Source: Rhodobacteraceae bacterium 63075
Lineage (GTDB): Bacteria; Pseudomonadota; Alphaproteobacteria; Rhodobacterales; Rhodobacteraceae
Reading direction: 5' to 3'
Assembly (NCBI GenBank): GCA_003417655.1
Contig: QVMW01000004.1
Span: 146,481-210,480, forward strand
Length of the DNA stretch: 64,000 nucleotides
The notes beneath the pieces were generated by a model. That model was not told the origin of the DNA. It did not search any database and saw nothing but the letters and a program-made list of their open reading frames with translations. This document shows positions 39,170-50,530 of this stretch, one piece after another. A program made the translations under genes and the position numbers. How positions within the stretch are numbered: the stretch's first letter is position 1; the number at the start of each line of letters is the position of its first letter.

Positions 39170-40735
39170 ATGATCTTCGAGGTTTTCGCCATCGGTGCCG
39201 CCTTCGTCTTCGGCCTTGCGGTGCGGCCCTTCGGCCTGCCCCCGCTCGTCGGGTTCCTGGCTGCCGGGTTCTTCATCAACGCCGTCGGCCCCCGCTTCGG
39301 CATGCCGGCGCAGACCGGCCCCATCCTCGACTATATCGCCAATCTCGGCGTCCTAATCCTGCTCTTCACGGTCGGGCTCAAGCTCAAGCTGCGCCAGATC
39401 GGCGAGCCGCATGTGATCGGCGTGTCGCTGTTGCATTTCGCGCTCTCGGTGGCGCTTTTCACCCCCATCGCGCGGTTTCTCTTCACTCCGGACTGGACGG
39501 TGGCGCTGCTGGTCGGGATCGGTCTGGCGTTTTCCTCCACCGTCCTCGCGGCCAAGATGCTCGAAGCCAAGCGCGAGATGGGCAATTTTCACGGCCGCGC
39601 CGCCATCGGCATCCTGATCGTGCAGGACATCATCGCGCTGGTGGTGCTCGCCGTCTTCTCTGGCAAGATGCCGGGGCCATGGGCGCTCTTGATCTTCGCC
39701 GTGCCGCTGCTGCGCCCGCTGCTCTACAAGCTGCTCGACCTGGCGGGCCATGACGAGGTGCTGATCCTGTGCGGCATGGCGCTCAGCCTCGTCATCGGCG
39801 GCTACGGCTTCGAACTGATCGGCCTCAAGGGCGAGATCGGCGCGCTGGTCATGGGGCTCATGCTCTCCAACCATCCGCGCGCCAGCGAACTGTCGAGTTC
39901 GCTCTGGTCGCTCAAGGAGCTCTTTCTCGTCGGCTTCTTCCTGTCAATCGGCATGTCGGGCCTGCCCGATTGGGATGCCATCGTTTTCGCGCTCGTCATG
40001 GGCGCGCTGCTGCCGGTCAAGGCGGCGCTCTTCTTCTTCCTGCTGGTGGCCTTCCGCCTGCGCGCGCGCACGGCCTTCCTGTCGGCGCTCGCACTCGGGG
40101 TCTACAGCGAGTTCGGCCTCATCGTCGCGGCAGGCATTCCGGCGGCCGAGCCCTTCCTCGTCCCCCTGGCCATCGCCGTTTCCGTCTCTTTCGTGATCGG
40201 CGCGCCGCTCAACCGGCTGGCCCACCCGCTCTTCGAACATCTCGAGGCGCGGCTCTTGCGGTTCGAGCGCAGCACGCGCCACCCCGACGAGCAACCCACG
40301 GATCTCGGCGATGCGGATGTGCTGGTTTTCGGCATGGGCCGGACAGGCTCCGCCGCCTATGAGTCCTTGGTCGAGCAGGGGCTGAAGCCCGTGGGGCTCG
40401 ATGCCGACACCTACAAGGCCAGCGCCCATGCCGCGGCGGGGCACAATGTCGTCTTCGCCGATGCCGAGGACAGCAATTTCTGGAGCGGCGTGGAACTGGG
40501 CCGGATCAAGGCGGCGGTGCTGGCCATGGACGATCTCGAAGCCAAGCTCATCGCCACGCGCACCCTGCGGGCCAAGGGCTTCGAAGGCCCGATCATCAGC
40601 CACGCGATGCATGAAGAGCATTTGGAAATGATGAAAGAAGCCGGTGCGAACCGGACCCACCTGACCATGCGCCAGGCCGGCCGCAGCCTTGCCAATCATG
40701 TCTTAGAGGAGACGCAGGCAGGCCGCGCATCCTAG
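39170..40735 (+). CDS. CPA2-family monovalent cation:proton antiporter (Kef/RosB type)
   Basis: A 521-residue protein. Residues 1 to about 385 hold twelve or so membrane segments of the Na+/H+-exchanger fold (FAIGAAFVFGLAVRPFGLPPLVGFLAAGF, GLAFSSTVLAAKMLE). After about residue 388 a TrkA-N Rossmann domain follows (DVLVFGMGRTGSAAYESLVEQG). This is the KefB/KefC architecture of K+ efflux, but without the C-terminal Kef regulatory tail. ATG 39170 is preferred to the frame starting at 38984, which would read through the repeat region. Ion specificity is unproven. Confidence 0.9.
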   Translation: MIFEVFAIGAAFVFGLAVRPFGLPPLVGFLAAGFFINAVGPRFGMPAQTGPILDYIANLGVLILLFTVGLKLKLRQIGEPHVIGVSLLHFALSVALFTPIARFLFTPDWTVALLVGIGLAFSSTVLAAKMLEAKREMGNFHGRAAIGILIVQDIIALVVLAVFSGKMPGPWALLIFAVPLLRPLLYKLLDLAGHDEVLILCGMALSLVIGGYGFELIGLKGEIGALVMGLMLSNHPRASELSSSLWSLKELFLVGFFLSIGMSGLPDWDAIVFALVMGALLPVKAALFFFLLVAFRLRARTAFLSALALGVYSEFGLIVAAGIPAAEPFLVPLAIAVSVSFVIGAPLNRLAHPLFEHLEARLLRFERSTRHPDEQPTDLGDADVLVFGMGRTGSAAYESLVEQGLKPVGLDADTYKASAHAAAGHNVVFADAEDSNFWSGVELGRIKAAVLAMDDLEAKLIATRTLRAKGFEGPIISHAMHEEHLEMMKEAGANRTHLTMRQAGRSLANHVLEETQAGRAS

Positions 40736-40813
40736 CCGGCATCTATCGCACGCCGGCGCCACCGCCCGCCTTTTCCCCCTTGACCGCAGCGCCCCGTCTG
40801 CAACACATGCCCC

Positions 40814-41851
40814 ATGGCAAACGGCACGCTCACGATCGACCTTGATGCGCTGGTGCAGAACTGGCGCGCGCTGGATGCGATGACCGCCGGCGAGACGGCG
40901 GCGACCGTCAAGGCCGATGGCTACGGCCTCGGCATCGGCCCCGTCGCCCGCGCGCTGGCCCGCGCCGGGGCGCGCAGCTTCTTCGTCGCCACCGCCGAGG
41001 AAGGCGCGGAGCTGCGCCAGGTGCTCGGGCCGGGCCCGGCGATCAACATCTATTCGGGCCACATGCCCGGCGACGCGGACATGATCCGCGACCTCTCGCT
41101 TGTCCCGATGATCAACTCCATCGACCAGCTCCAGCGGCATCTCGAGGCGCTGCCGCAAGCCCCTTTCGGATTCCAGCTCGACAGCGGCATGAACCGGCTC
41201 GGCATGGAACCGGCCGAATGGGCCGCCCTGCGCGAGATCGATCTCGGCCGCGAGCCGACGCTCATCATGAGCCACCTGGCCTGCTCCGACGACCCCGGCG
41301 CCGCCATGAATGCCGCGCAGCGCCGCGTCTTCGAGGAGATGACTGCGGGAACCGGCGCGCCGCGCTCGCTCGCCGCAACGGGCGGTATCCTGCTCGGCCC
41401 CGACTATCACTACGACCTCACCCGCCCCGGCATCGGCCTCTATGGCGGGCTGCCCTTCTCCGAGGCCCTGCCCGTGGCCTATCTCGAACTGCCGGTGATC
41501 CAGGTGCGTGATGTCGAGCCGGGCGAAAGCGTCGGCTACGGCATGGGCTATGTCGCCCGCCAGCCCCGGCGCATCGCCACGCTCGCGGCGGGCTATGCCG
41601 ACGGCGTCATCCGCCTGCTCTCGGGCAAGGCGCAGGTCTATTTCGGCCAGCGCGCCTGCCCGCTCGTGGGGCGCGTGTCGATGGACATGATCGGCGTCGA
41701 TATCAGCCATCTGAGCGATACCCCGGCCTCGCTCACGCTGCTGGGCCGCCAGCAGGGCGTCGATGTGCTGGCCGAGCAGGCCCAGACCATCGGCTATGAG
41801 ATTCTCACCGCACTGGGGCGCCGCTACAACCGGCGGTATTCGGGCGGATGA
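40814..41851 (+). CDS. alr: Alanine racemase
   Basis: A PLP enzyme making D-alanine for peptidoglycan. The 345-residue protein shows the PLP lysine Lys33 in [11 protein letters not shown], the [11 protein letters not shown] block, catalytic Tyr in VGYGMGY, and [11 protein letters not shown]. It overlaps mlaE by 4 bases (ATGA), so cell-wall and outer-membrane-lipid genes are transcribed together. Confidence 0.96.
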   Translation: MANGTLTIDLDALVQNWRALDAMTAGETAATVKADGYGLGIGPVARALARAGARSFFVATAEEGAELRQVLGPGPAINIYSGHMPGDADMIRDLSLVPMINSIDQLQRHLEALPQAPFGFQLDSGMNRLGMEPAEWAALREIDLGREPTLIMSHLACSDDPGAAMNAAQRRVFEEMTAGTGAPRSLAATGGILLGPDYHYDLTRPGIGLYGGLPFSEALPVAYLELPVIQVRDVEPGESVGYGMGYVARQPRRIATLAAGYADGVIRLLSGKAQVYFGQRACPLVGRVSMDMIGVDISHLSDTPASLTLLGRQQGVDVLAEQAQTIGYEILTALGRRYNRRYSGG

Positions 41852-42633
41852 GTGCGCTCACCGCGCCCCTCGCCGCGCTCGGCGCGGCCGTCCTCGCGCT
41901 CCTGGCCGCCATGGGCCGCGTTGCGCTCTTCGCGCTGGAGACGGTGAGCCACCTCCTGCGCCCGCCCTTCTACGCGCGCGAGCTGTGGATCTCGCTGGTG
42001 CAGATCGGCTGGCTCTCGCTTCCTGTCGTCGGGCTCACGGCGCTCTTCACCGGCGGCGCGCTCGCCTTGCAGATCTACTCGGGCGGCGCGCGCTTCAACG
42101 CCGAGGAGGTCGTTCCCTCCATCGTCGCCATCGGCATGGTCCGCGAGCTTGGCCCCGTGCTGGGCGGCCTCATGGTCGCCGCGCGGGTGGCCTCCTCGAT
42201 CGCCGCCGAGATCGGCACGATGAAAGTGACCGAGCAGATCGACGCTCTGGTCACGCTCTCCACCCATCCGATGAAATACCTCACCGTGCCGCGCGTCCTC
42301 GCGGCCACGCTCGCCGTGCCCGTGCTTGTCGCCGTGGGCGATGCGATCGGGATCATGGGCGGCTATATCGTCGGCGTCACGCGGCTGGGCTTCAACGAGG
42401 CGGCCTATCTCAAGAACACGGTCGATTTTCTCGAGGTCTGGGATGTCACCTCGGGCCTGATCAAGGGCGCGGCCTTCGGCTTCATCATCGCCGTGATGGG
42501 CTGCTATTACGGCATGAATTCAGGCCGCGGCGCGCAGGGTGTGGGCCGCGCCACCAAGGCCGCTGTCGTCGCCGCCTCGGTCCTGATCCTCGCCGCCAAC
42601 TACCTGCTGACGGAGGCGTTTTTCACGTCATGA
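41848..42633 (+). CDS. mlaE: MlaE-type ABC transporter permease
   Basis: A 261-residue permease of the MlaE family, part of the ABC system moving phospholipids between inner and outer membranes. The family core is [39 protein letters not shown], about residues 90-128. Five or so hydrophobic segments are seen. The ATPase partner follows after a 202-bp gap filled by a repeat element. No MCE (MlaD) gene is adjacent, so that subunit must be elsewhere. Confidence 0.92.
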   Translation: MSALTAPLAALGAAVLALLAAMGRVALFALETVSHLLRPPFYARELWISLVQIGWLSLPVVGLTALFTGGALALQIYSGGARFNAEEVVPSIVAIGMVRELGPVLGGLMVAARVASSIAAEIGTMKVTEQIDALVTLSTHPMKYLTVPRVLAATLAVPVLVAVGDAIGIMGGYIVGVTRLGFNEAAYLKNTVDFLEVWDVTSGLIKGAAFGFIIAVMGCYYGMNSGRGAQGVGRATKAAVVAASVLILAANYLLTEAFFTS

Positions 42634-42651
42634 CGAAAGTTCAGGGAATAA

Positions 42652-42820
42652 GCCGCGCATCGCCAGACCGCGGGATGGCGACCAGACATGGCTTCGGCGC
42701 GCTTTATCTTTGCCAAATCCGCGCAGATTTAATTCAGAGCACAGACGCAAGCCAATCGCCAGCCCGGGGGGCGGTCTGGCGATGCGCGGCGGCCTTCGGC
42801 CTTGATTCCGCGCCGCATAG
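42652..42820 (+). repeat. 140-bp inverted-repeat element, copy 2, inside the mla operon
   Basis: Arms 42652-42671 and 42771-42790 are perfect 20-bp complements (core CATCGCCAGACCGC). The right arm overlaps a second hairpin: GCGCGG (42784-42789) with CCGCGC (42808-42813), holding GGCCTTCGGCC. It lies between mlaE and mlaF and ends 16 bases before the mlaF ATG, so it is very probably transcribed. Confidence 0.8.
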
Positions 42821-42835
42821 TTCGAAGGCCTGTTC

Positions 42836-43582
42836 ATGATCACCCTCAGTGATGTCCATAAATCCTTCGGCCCCAAGCGCGTGTTGCGCGGCGTCGACCT
42901 GACCATAGAGGGCGGCTCCTCCATGGTCATCATCGGCGGCTCGGGCACGGGCAAATCCGTCGCCCTCAAATGCATCCTTGGCCTCATCACCCCCGACAGC
43001 GGACAGATCACGCTGGACGGCCAGGATGTGACGAAAGGCGACCGTGACGCCTTCCTCGCCCGCTTCGGCATGCTCTTCCAGGGCGGCGCGCTGTTCGATT
43101 CGCTCCCGGTCTGGCAGAACGTCGCCTTCCGCCTGTTGCGCGGCGCGCTCAAGCGGCCACATGACGAGGCCCGCGAGATCGCCATCGAGAAGCTGCGCCG
43201 CGTCGGCCTCACCCCGGAAACGGCCGACCTCTTCCCCTCCGAGCTCTCGGGCGGGATGCAAAAGCGCGTCGGCCTCGCCCGCGCCATCGCCGCCGAGCCG
43301 GAGATCATCTTCTTCGACGAGCCGACAACGGGCCTCGACCCGATCATGTCCGGCGTCATCAACGAGCTCATCCGCGAGATCGTCACCGAGATGGGCGCGA
43401 CGGCCATGACCATCACCCATGACATGTCCTCGGTGCGCGCCATCGCCGACAATATCGCCATGCTGCACGATGGCGTCATCAAGTGGACCGGGCCGGTCAG
43501 CCAGATGGATGACAGCGGCGATCCTTACCTCGACCAGTTCATCCACGGCCGCGCCGAAGGGCCGATCGAGGCCGTGCGTTGA
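42836..43582 (+). CDS. mlaF: MlaF-type ABC transporter ATPase
   Basis: A 248-residue ABC ATPase: Walker A IGGSGTGKSVALK, Q-loop LFQGGALFDSLPVWQNVAF (typical of MlaF), signature LSGGMQKRVGLARA, Walker B IIFFDEPTTGLDP, switch His in ITHDM. It powers the phospholipid transporter with MlaE. Its translation start directly follows the structured repeat. Confidence 0.95.
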   Translation: MITLSDVHKSFGPKRVLRGVDLTIEGGSSMVIIGGSGTGKSVALKCILGLITPDSGQITLDGQDVTKGDRDAFLARFGMLFQGGALFDSLPVWQNVAFRLLRGALKRPHDEAREIAIEKLRRVGLTPETADLFPSELSGGMQKRVGLARAIAAEPEIIFFDEPTTGLDPIMSGVINELIREIVTEMGATAMTITHDMSSVRAIADNIAMLHDGVIKWTGPVSQMDDSGDPYLDQFIHGRAEGPIEAVR

Positions 43583-43682
43583 CGGGTGCGCTGACGCGCG
43601 CCTGCCTGACCTGCCCGAAGATTTGGAACCCATGAACGCCCCGCGCGCCGCGTTCACATCCCGACTTTGCCGGATTTGCACC

Positions 43683-43722
43683 ACCGTGCGCTGCACTAGA
43701 GGGGTGTACTAGGGGGGTGTAC
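43683..43722 (+). repeat. 40-bp paired element, copy 1 (forward)
   Basis: It begins ACCGTGCGCTGCACTAG and continues as two 13-bp units of the type CTAGNGGGGTGTA. It recurs in reverse orientation at 56233-56271 with one indel and one mismatch. GTTAACGCC is repeated at 43747 and 43761. This is the main content of the 43583-43874 gap, upstream of the PqiA-like gene; its role is unknown. Confidence 0.7.
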
Positions 43723-43874
43723 AGCTTGGCACCCCCTTTCCATCCGGTTAACGCCGAAAAGTTAACGCCGGCACCATAAGGCGCGAAATCAGGTGAAAAT
43801 CCATGCCGTTTTCCCCATACTTCCGACTTCAAGCCATGCCCATCTCGAAGTAATCCAACCCCGGACCTGCCCCC

Positions 43875-44330
43875 ATGTTTCTCAAACTCGCCAATCTCAG
43901 CCTGCTGGTGCTCTTTCCCATCGCGTGGTTCGCCCCGCTCATGCGCGCCGGGCTGCTGCCGCTCTTCGCGCTCGACGAGATCTCGGTCATCTCCGGGCTG
44001 CAAGCCCTCTGGGAAAGCGACGTGGTCCTGGCGCTTCTGGTCACCTTCTTCGCGCTCTTCGCACCTTATGTGAAAACGCTCGGCCTGGCGCTCGTGCAGT
44101 TCGGCCTGCTCAAGCCCATTGCCCTGCCCGCGCTCGGCATCCTCGGCAAGCTCGCCATGGCCGACATCTTCCTCATCTCGCTCTACATCACGCTGGCCAA
44201 GGGGATCGGCGTGGGACGGCTGGAAACGGCCTGGGGGCTCTACCTCTTCACCGCCTGCATCCTCGCCTCGCTGGTGATCGGGATGCTGACACGGGCGGCG
44301 CTCCAAAAGGCGGCCCGCGCGGCGGAGTAA
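43875..44330 (+). CDS. PqiA-family (paraquat-inducible protein A) membrane protein
   Basis: A 151-residue protein with four hydrophobic segments, equal to half of E. coli PqiA and without its zinc ribbon. Family-like stretches are YVKTLGLALVQFGLLKP and LGILGKLAMADIFLISLYI. PqiA proteins work with MCE transporters at the envelope, which fits its place just after mlaE-mlaF. The start is the first ATG after the 40-bp element. Confidence 0.8.
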   Translation: MFLKLANLSLLVLFPIAWFAPLMRAGLLPLFALDEISVISGLQALWESDVVLALLVTFFALFAPYVKTLGLALVQFGLLKPIALPALGILGKLAMADIFLISLYITLAKGIGVGRLETAWGLYLFTACILASLVIGMLTRAALQKAARAAE

Positions 44331-44393
44331 GCATTCCTTCGCCGGGCCGCGTTAAGCCTTGTCTCGCGCGCCCCGCTGGGGCATCACGAAAAA

Positions 44394-45758
<1,365 letters not shown>

Positions 45759-45787
45759 GCCCCGGCCAAACGGAAAAGAGAGTGCCA

Positions 45788-46348
45788 ATGGAAGGTTTCA
45801 CAATCGTCGACGGTGTCGTTGCACTGGTCATTGTCGTCTCCGCGTTGCTGGCCTATTCGCGCGGCCTCGTCCGCGAAAGCCTCGCCATCGCCGGATGGGT
45901 CGTCGCCGCGGTCCTTGCCTTCATCTTCGCGCCACAGGTCCAGCCACTCGTCAAGGAAGTGCCGGTTGTCGGCGACTTCATTTCCGACAGTTGCGAGCTG
46001 TCGATGATCGCCGGTGCTGCGGCCATCTTCGCGCTCGCGCTTGTCGTCGCGGCGCTCTTCACGCCCCTGTTTTCCTCGCTCATCCAGCGTTCGGCCCTTG
46101 GCGGGCTCGACCAGGCGCTTGGCTTCCTTTTCGGCGTGGCGCGCGGCATACTGCTCGTGGCCATCGCCTATTTCGTCTACGAGACGGTCGTGACCAGCCA
46201 GAACATCGCCGCCATCGACGACAGCCGCTCCGCGCGGGTTTTCGGCCGCATGACCGACAACATCCAGGAACGCGAGCCCGAAGAGGCGCTCGGCTGGATC
46301 ACCCGGCAATACGAACAGCTCGTCTCAAGCTGCGACGAGGGAAGCTGA
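45788..46348 (+). CDS. cvpA: CvpA-family membrane protein
   Basis: A 186-residue protein with four N-terminal membrane segments (VDGVVALVIVVSALLAYSRGLVRESLAIAGWV opens the family). CvpA in E. coli lies beside purF and is needed for colicin V production and envelope homeostasis. The same cvpA-purF pairing is seen here. ATG 45788 is preferred to GTG 45782 because GAGAG lies upstream at suitable distance. Confidence 0.9.
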   Translation: MEGFTIVDGVVALVIVVSALLAYSRGLVRESLAIAGWVVAAVLAFIFAPQVQPLVKEVPVVGDFISDSCELSMIAGAAAIFALALVVAALFTPLFSSLIQRSALGGLDQALGFLFGVARGILLVAIAYFVYETVVTSQNIAAIDDSRSARVFGRMTDNIQEREPEEALGWITRQYEQLVSSCDEGS

Positions 46349-46440
46349 AACATCATCAAGAGTTTTGTGATCGTTTGATGACATCGCCGCTCATAGCTCC
46401 TATGTAGGGGATATCGATCTCAGGAATCGGATCTGCTGCC

Positions 46441-47901
46441 GTGAAGACCCACTTCGCCCACCCTTTCGACGATGACAAACTCAAAGAGGAATGCGGCGTT
46501 TTCGGCGTAAGCGGCGTGTCCGATGCCGCGAATTTCGTGGCCCTCGGCCTGCACGCGCTCCAGCACCGTGGCCAGGAAGCCGGCGGCATCGTTTCCTATC
46601 ACCCCGACAGCGGCTTCAACTCCGCGCGCCGCTTCGGCTATGTGCGGGACAATTTCACCAAACAATCGCTGATGGAGACGCTGCCGGGCGAGCTGGCCAT
46701 CGGCCATGTGCGCTATTCCACCGCCGGCTCCAAGGGCGCGGCGATCCGCGATGTGCAGCCCTTCTTCGGCGAGTTCTCCATGGGCGGCGCGGCCATTGCG
46801 CATAACGGCAACATCACCAACGCCGACGCGCTGCGCCGTGAGCTGATCGAGCGTGGCTCGATCTTCCAGAGCTCGTCGGACAGCGAATGCATCATTCACC
46901 TGATGGCGCGCTCGCTTCAGCGCAACATCCCCGAACGGATGGAAGACGCGCTGCGCCGTGTCGAGGGGGCCTTCTCCATCGTCGCCATGACCCGCACCAA
47001 GCTCATTGGCGTGCGCGACGCGCTCGGCGTGCGCCCGCTCGTGTTGGGCCGGATCGAGGCCGGCGGCTGGGTGCTCAGCTCTGAGACCTGCGCGCTCGAC
47101 ATCATCGGCGCCGAATTCGTGCGCGAGATAGAGCCCGGCGAGATGGTCGTCATCTCCGATGGCAGCGTCGAGAGCAGCTTTCCCTTCCGCAGGAAAGCCT
47201 CGCGCTTCTGCATCTTTGAGCATGTCTATTTCTCGCGCCCCGACAGTATCCTGGGTGGCCGCTCCGTCTACGAGACCCGCCGCCAGATCGGGATCGAACT
47301 GGCCAAGGAAAGTCCGGTCGACGCCGATCTTGTCTGCCCCGTGCCCGACAGCGGCACGCCCGCGGCGATCGGCTACAGTCACGAGTCGGGCATCCCCTAT
47401 GCCATGGGGATCATCCGCAACCAGTATATGGGCCGCACCTTCATCGAGCCCACCGAGCAGATCCGCAACATGGGCGTGCGCCTCAAGCTCAACGTCAACC
47501 GCGCGCTGATCAAGGGCAAGCGCGTCATTCTCGTGGATGACAGCGTGGTGCGGGGGACGACCTCCCGCAAGATCAAGGAAATGATCTTGGATGCCGGTGC
47601 CAAGGAAGTGCATTTCCGCATCGCCTCCCCGCCCACGGCATGGCCGTGTTTCTACGGTGTCGACACGCCGCAGCGCGAGAAGCTCCTCGCCGCGACCATG
47701 AGCGAAGACGAGATGCGCGAGCATCTCGCGGTCGACAGCATCAAGTTCATCTCGCTCGACGGGCTTTACCGCGCCGTTGGCGAAACGCAGGGCCGCAAGA
47801 ATGATTGCCCGCAATATTGCGATGCCTGCTTCTCCGGTGAATATCCAATCGAGCCCGCCGACATGATCGAGAAGGGCTTCGAGATGAAAGCCGCCGAATG
47901 A
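46441..47901 (+). CDS. purF: Amidophosphoribosyltransferase
   Basis: PurF makes 5-phosphoribosylamine from PRPP and glutamine, the first step of purine synthesis. The 486-residue protein starts at a GTG; a 17-residue propeptide precedes Cys18 in KEECGVFGVSG, which becomes the N-terminal nucleophile after cleavage. The PRPP loop is RVILVDDSVVRGTTSRK. C-terminal cysteines (DCPQYCDACFSGEYP) and those in the middle suggest the Fe-S-bearing B. subtilis-type enzyme. Confidence 0.96.
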   Translation: MKTHFAHPFDDDKLKEECGVFGVSGVSDAANFVALGLHALQHRGQEAGGIVSYHPDSGFNSARRFGYVRDNFTKQSLMETLPGELAIGHVRYSTAGSKGAAIRDVQPFFGEFSMGGAAIAHNGNITNADALRRELIERGSIFQSSSDSECIIHLMARSLQRNIPERMEDALRRVEGAFSIVAMTRTKLIGVRDALGVRPLVLGRIEAGGWVLSSETCALDIIGAEFVREIEPGEMVVISDGSVESSFPFRRKASRFCIFEHVYFSRPDSILGGRSVYETRRQIGIELAKESPVDADLVCPVPDSGTPAAIGYSHESGIPYAMGIIRNQYMGRTFIEPTEQIRNMGVRLKLNVNRALIKGKRVILVDDSVVRGTTSRKIKEMILDAGAKEVHFRIASPPTAWPCFYGVDTPQREKLLAATMSEDEMREHLAVDSIKFISLDGLYRAVGETQGRKNDCPQYCDACFSGEYPIEPADMIEKGFEMKAAE

Positions 47902-48007
47902 TCCGGCCTGCATGAGCGGGTTCTTGCTGCACTGCAGAAACGCCGCTTTCCCCTGACGTCATCAGCCATTATGTCCGCCCTTCACGCCCAAGCGAAGGAG
48001 GCCTGGC

Positions 48008-48262
48008 ATGACAGATTCAGTCAACGAGACAACGGCCCGCGCGGCCACGCAAAAGAACAAGCTGCCCCTCGGCGAGCTGCGCCTTCTCGGGATTGTCGCA
48101 CGCCCCGAAATGGCTCAGGCCCTGCTGCGCACGCCCTCGGGCGAGACCTTCCGGGCCGAGGCCGGAAGCCGCACCGATTACGGCAATGTCATAGCCATCG
48201 ACGAGCGCAGCGTGATCCTCGACACCGGCACCAGCGCACGCAGGCTCGAACTTCTGGCTTGA
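48008..48262 (+). CDS. Small hypothetical protein, PilP/GspC-like fold possible
   Basis: An 84-residue soluble protein. LRLLGIVARPEMAQALLRTPSGETFRAEAGSRTDYGNVIAID resembles the small beta domain of PilP/GspC-type proteins (L-x-G-x-x, AL-x-x-x-G-x-x), but there is no signal peptide or membrane segment. A GGAGG site precedes ATG 48008. It lies between purF and an SDR gene. I cannot assign a function. Confidence 0.6.
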   Translation: MTDSVNETTARAATQKNKLPLGELRLLGIVARPEMAQALLRTPSGETFRAEAGSRTDYGNVIAIDERSVILDTGTSARRLELLA

Positions 48263-48311
48263 GAGACGCCGCCGGTAGACAAGCCCCCGAAGCTCGGCTA
48301 AAGCCAGCCGC

Positions 48312-48950
48312 ATGACAGACAAGATCGCCCTCATCACAGGCGCCTCCCGCGGGCTTGGCGCCGGCCTCGCCGAAGCACTGGCCGAGACCCATCACATCGT
48401 CGCCGTCGGTCGCACGACAGGCGCGCTCGAAGAGCTCGACGACCGGGTCAAGGCCCTGGGCGGCACGGCCACGCTCGCGCCCATGGACATCACCAATGCC
48501 GATGCCATGGCCCAGCTCTGCCGGTCGATCCACGACCGGTGGGGCAAACTCGATCTCTGGGCGCACACGGCCATTCATGCCGCGCCCCTCTCGCCCGCCG
48601 ATCATATCGACCAGAAGGACTGGGAGAAATCCGTCGCCATCAACGTGAGCGCGACGGGCCGCCTCATCCCCTTCGTCGCCCCGCTGCTCGGGCAGGACGG
48701 CACGGCGCTCTTCTTCGATGACCCCCATGGCGGCGAGAAGTTCTTCGGAACCTATGGCGCGAGCAAATCCGCGCAGATCGCCCTGGCCCGGAGCTGGGCG
48801 AAGGAGACCGAAAAGCTCGGGCCCAAGGTGCGGATCCTGTCGCCCGCCCCGCTGGCGACCGCGCTGCGCGCGCGGTTCTTCCCCGGGGAGGACCGCGACA
48901 AGCTCGCCGCGCCCCGCGACGAGGCGGCCCGGCTCCTCGCCGCGCTCTGA
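48312..48950 (+). CDS. Short-chain dehydrogenase/reductase
   Basis: A 212-residue Rossmann oxidoreductase. The cofactor motif is ALITGASRGLGAGLAEAL (TGxxxGxG) and the catalytic YGASK is at about residue 150. The usual NNAG is replaced by AHTAIHAAPL. Arg in AVGRTTG after strand beta-2 favours NADP. The substrate is unknown. Confidence 0.88.
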   Translation: MTDKIALITGASRGLGAGLAEALAETHHIVAVGRTTGALEELDDRVKALGGTATLAPMDITNADAMAQLCRSIHDRWGKLDLWAHTAIHAAPLSPADHIDQKDWEKSVAINVSATGRLIPFVAPLLGQDGTALFFDDPHGGEKFFGTYGASKSAQIALARSWAKETEKLGPKVRILSPAPLATALRARFFPGEDRDKLAAPRDEAARLLAAL

Positions 48951-49041
48951 GAGCGACACTCGCACCGAATTTGACGCGCTGCGCTTGCCCTGCTGACCCC
49001 CCTCGCTTATTGAGCGCCTATGGGGCAAACGAGCAGGTAAC

Positions 49042-49824
49042 ATGCGCATTCTTCTGACCAACGACGACGGCATCAACGCACCGGGGCTCAAGGCGCTGGA
49101 AAAGATCGCCTGGGACCTGGCCGGCGCCTCGGGCGAGGTCTGGGTTGTCGCCCCCGCTTTCGAGCAATCGGGCGTGGCGCATTGCATCAGCTACACGCAT
49201 CCGATGATGATCTCGAAAATGGGCAACCACCGTTTCGCCGCCGAGGGCAGCCCGGCCGATTGCGTCATGGCGGCGCTCGGCCACGTGATGCCCGAGCGCC
49301 CTGACCTCGTGCTTTCCGGCGTCAACCGCGGCAACAACTCCGCCGAGAACGCGCTCTATTCCGGCACGCTGGGCGGCGCGATGGAAGCCGCCCTGCAAGG
49401 TCTCCCCGCCGTCGCGCTCTCGCAGTACCTCGGCCCGGAAAACTTCCATATCGACAACCCTTTCGAAGCCTCGGAAATGCACGGTGCAGCGGTGCTTGAG
49501 AAGCTCGTCCGCGCCGACCCGGGACAGCAAGGGAGCTACAGGCTCTTTTACAACGTGAACTTCCCCCCCGTCCCCGCTGCGGGCGTGAAGGGCACGAAAG
49601 TCGCCGTGCAAGGGGCGCGCGAGGGCATGCGCTTCGGTGTCGAGCCGCACAGCTCGCCCTCGGGGCGGCAGTTTCTCTGGGTCAAGGGGGGCGATCAGCG
49701 TGCCAAGGCCACGGAGGGATCCGATGCCGCCGTTAATCTCGACGGGTATATCTCGGTCACCCCGATGCGGGCCGACCTGACGGCGCATGACGCGCTCGTT
49801 GGCTTGCGCGAGATCGAAAGCTGA
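49042..49824 (+). CDS. surE: 5'/3'-nucleotidase SurE
   Basis: A 260-residue metal-dependent phosphatase of nucleoside monophosphates, associated with survival in stationary phase. The N-terminal signature [19 protein letters not shown] holds the metal-binding Asp pair; [22 protein letters not shown] is the second conserved block. pcm follows 11 bases downstream, the classical surE-pcm pair. Confidence 0.96.
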   Translation: MRILLTNDDGINAPGLKALEKIAWDLAGASGEVWVVAPAFEQSGVAHCISYTHPMMISKMGNHRFAAEGSPADCVMAALGHVMPERPDLVLSGVNRGNNSAENALYSGTLGGAMEAALQGLPAVALSQYLGPENFHIDNPFEASEMHGAAVLEKLVRADPGQQGSYRLFYNVNFPPVPAAGVKGTKVAVQGAREGMRFGVEPHSSPSGRQFLWVKGGDQRAKATEGSDAAVNLDGYISVTPMRADLTAHDALVGLREIES

Positions 49825-49835
49825 ACGGGGCCGAG

Positions 49836-50477
49836 ATGATTTCCAGCGAGCAGACAATGCAGTTCCTCTACACGCTCCGCTCGCGCGGCGTGACGGACCC
49901 ACGCGTCCTGGACGCCATGGAGCGGATCGATCGCGGGCTTTTCGTGCGCGGCACCTTCGAGGCCCGGGCCTACGAGGACACCCCCCTGCCCATCGCCTGC
50001 GGCCAGACCATCTCGCAGCCTTCCGTCGTCGGGCTCATGACACAGGCGCTCCAGGTCGGCCCGCGCGACAAGGTGCTCGAAGTGGGAACCGGCTCGGGCT
50101 ACCAGGCCGCGATCCTGAGCCTGCTCGCCCGCCGCGTCTACACCGTGGAGCGGCACCGCCGCCTCGTGCGCGAGGCCAAGGCGATCTTCGAGAAACTCGA
50201 CCTGACCAACGTGACCGTCATGGCCTCGGACGGCAGCCACGGGCTGCCCGAGCAGGCCCCCTTTGATCGCATCATCGTGACGGCGGCCGCGGAAGACCCG
50301 CCGGGGCCGCTCTTGGCGCAGCTCAAGATCGGGGGTATCATGATCGTGCCGGTCGGCCAGTCCGACACGGTGCAGAGCCTGATCAAGGTGACGCGAAACG
50401 AAGACGGGTTCGACTATGACGAGCTGCGCCCCGTGCGCTTCGTGCCGCTTCTTGAAGGGCTCGGCAAGGAAAGCTAG
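49836..50477 (+). CDS. pcm: Protein-L-isoaspartate O-methyltransferase
   Basis: Pcm repairs isoaspartyl residues in aged proteins. The 213-residue enzyme has the substrate block [27 protein letters not shown] and SAM motif [18 protein letters not shown]. It is followed by the LysM-M23 lipoprotein, matching the surE-pcm-nlpD order of proteobacteria. Confidence 0.96.
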   Translation: MISSEQTMQFLYTLRSRGVTDPRVLDAMERIDRGLFVRGTFEARAYEDTPLPIACGQTISQPSVVGLMTQALQVGPRDKVLEVGTGSGYQAAILSLLARRVYTVERHRRLVREAKAIFEKLDLTNVTVMASDGSHGLPEQAPFDRIIVTAAAEDPPGPLLAQLKIGGIMIVPVGQSDTVQSLIKVTRNEDGFDYDELRPVRFVPLLEGLGKES

Positions 50478-50530
50478 GGCGGTTTCACCAAATGCCTCGG
50501 GCAACAAGGGGCGAATGCGAGGACATCGAG

